Origin: Stieleria neptunia
GTDB lineage: Bacteria > Planctomycetota > Planctomycetia > Pirellulales > Pirellulaceae
DNA: 64,000 nt
Reading direction: 5' to 3'
Assembly: GCF_007754155.1 (NCBI RefSeq)
Contig: NZ_CP037423.1
Span: 4,650,001-4,714,000, forward strand
Shown: positions 63,576 to 64,000 of the stretch, piece by piece
Position numbering within the stretch: the first letter of the stretch is position 1
Layout: each line of letters begins with the position of its first letter
Made by a program: the position numbers and the translations under genes
The notes under the pieces: model-generated
Told to the model about the DNA's origin: nothing
Database searches by the model: none
The model's input: the letters and a program-made list of their open reading frames with translations, nothing else

Positions 63576-64000
63576 ATGTCAAACCTTCCTACTCCCACCG
63601 TCCTGCTAACTCGTTACTTCAACAACCTTAAGATGAACAACTGGTCGGCAACGACCATCTCGCGCCGCGACTACGTCTTGAACAAGTTCATCACGTGGTC
63701 TTCCGAACGCGGCATCGAGTCCGTCACCGAGATCACGCCCGAGTCACTCGCAGCCTATCGGCGTTGGCTCTATCACTACCGCAACGAACGCACCGGCAAG
63801 TCGCTCAAGTTCTGTACTCAAGCTTCCTACCTCTCAACGGTTGGTCACTGGCTCGCATGGCTGACCGAACAGGGTTGGATCAACAGCGATCCATCAACCG
63901 GCATCGAACTGCCCAAGGAAGAACAGCGTCTCCCATCATCGCACCTGACGATCGACGAAATCGAAACGCTGTTGAGCTCCGTCGATCTCACAACCGCGAC
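63576..64000 (+). CDS. Tyrosine recombinase/integrase, XerC/D type (runs off window)
   Basis: An open frame from ATG 63576 (MSNLPTPTVLLTRYFNNLKM) continues past the window end, giving 141 residues here. CAGGA lies nine bases upstream. The visible part is the core-binding domain (TISRRDYVLNKFITWSSERG, LAAYRRWLYHYRNERTGKSL, LSTVGHWLAWLTEQGWINSD) and the start of the catalytic domain (LPKEEQRLPSSHLTIDEIET). The catalytic Arg, His and Tyr lie outside the window. XerC/D, integron-type and trio-type recombinases all share this N-terminus, so the type cannot be decided. It is probably the enzyme acting on sites in this accessory region. Confidence 0.85.
   Translation, partial: MSNLPTPTVLLTRYFNNLKMNNWSATTISRRDYVLNKFITWSSERGIESVTEITPESLAAYRRWLYHYRNERTGKSLKFCTQASYLSTVGHWLAWLTEQGWINSDPSTGIELPKEEQRLPSSHLTIDEIETLLSSVDLTTA

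Noticed and set aside
1..64000. CRISPR arrays, tRNA and rRNA genes
   Set aside because: No regularly spaced short repeats with unique spacers and no tRNA or rRNA sequence pattern was noticed on either strand; a covariance search would settle tRNA.

Overview
The window looks like a chromosomal segment from a marine planctomycete of the Pirellulaceae (Rhodopirellula-like). This rests on gene content: a planctomycete-type cytochrome protein with PSCyt1, DUF1549 and DUF1553 regions, an S1 sulfatase, a giant LEPR-type secreted protein, a WD40-fused Ser/Thr kinase, many small secreted proteins, GC-rich coding DNA and dispersed palindromic repeats. No rRNA, tRNA or CRISPR array was seen.

Positions 1-15000 hold ordinary chromosomal genes: a membrane protein cut by the window edge, a DUF2237 protein, a UvrD/PcrA helicase, a sulfatase, EPSP synthase (aroA), a small membrane protein, a nucleotidyltransferase-like protein, a conserved hypothetical, the PSCyt/DUF1549/DUF1553 protein, a HEAT-repeat lipoprotein and a secreted hypothetical. 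The gaps between them carry several families of short palindromic repeats. Positions 15251-27015 form a two-gene unit in which a giant LEPR/beta-strand surface protein overlaps by ATGA a receptor-like kinase with WD40 repeats. Then come a spermidine-synthase-like protein, a Ski2-like helicase, and an MBOAT O-acyltransferase overlapping its SGNH-like partner (polysaccharide acetylation).

Positions 33696-50125 look like one long co-directional operon: MoxR ATPase, DUF58, BatA-like protein, a possible 44-residue protein, a second vWA-like membrane protein, a DUF4175-like coiled-coil protein, DUF4159, a four-heme cytochrome with an UshA-like domain, a thioredoxin-HEAT protein and a SIMPL-domain protein. 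Most of these should sit in or outside the cytoplasmic membrane; the operon adds redox proteins to a MoxR/vWA core.

Positions 50300-64000 are accessory. An orphan RHS tip is followed by a small secreted-protein gene split by an ISKra4-type element; 24-bp terminal repeats and an 8-bp duplication define the insertion exactly. Beyond it lies a nested transposon: an IS21-type element whose istA is broken by an IS66 element (8-bp duplication) and whose left end probably carries a third element with an rve transposase. The nest and a gene for a Pur-alpha-like protein lie between two 85-bp repeats that are 96% identical. To the right are a tyrosine recombinase truncated at its domain junction, a phased GAGCAT iteron cluster inside a pair of diverged 84-bp repeats, and a second tyrosine recombinase running off the window. 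The best candidate for something undescribed is this repeat-bounded, recombinase-linked cassette-like region; the extended MoxR operon is second.
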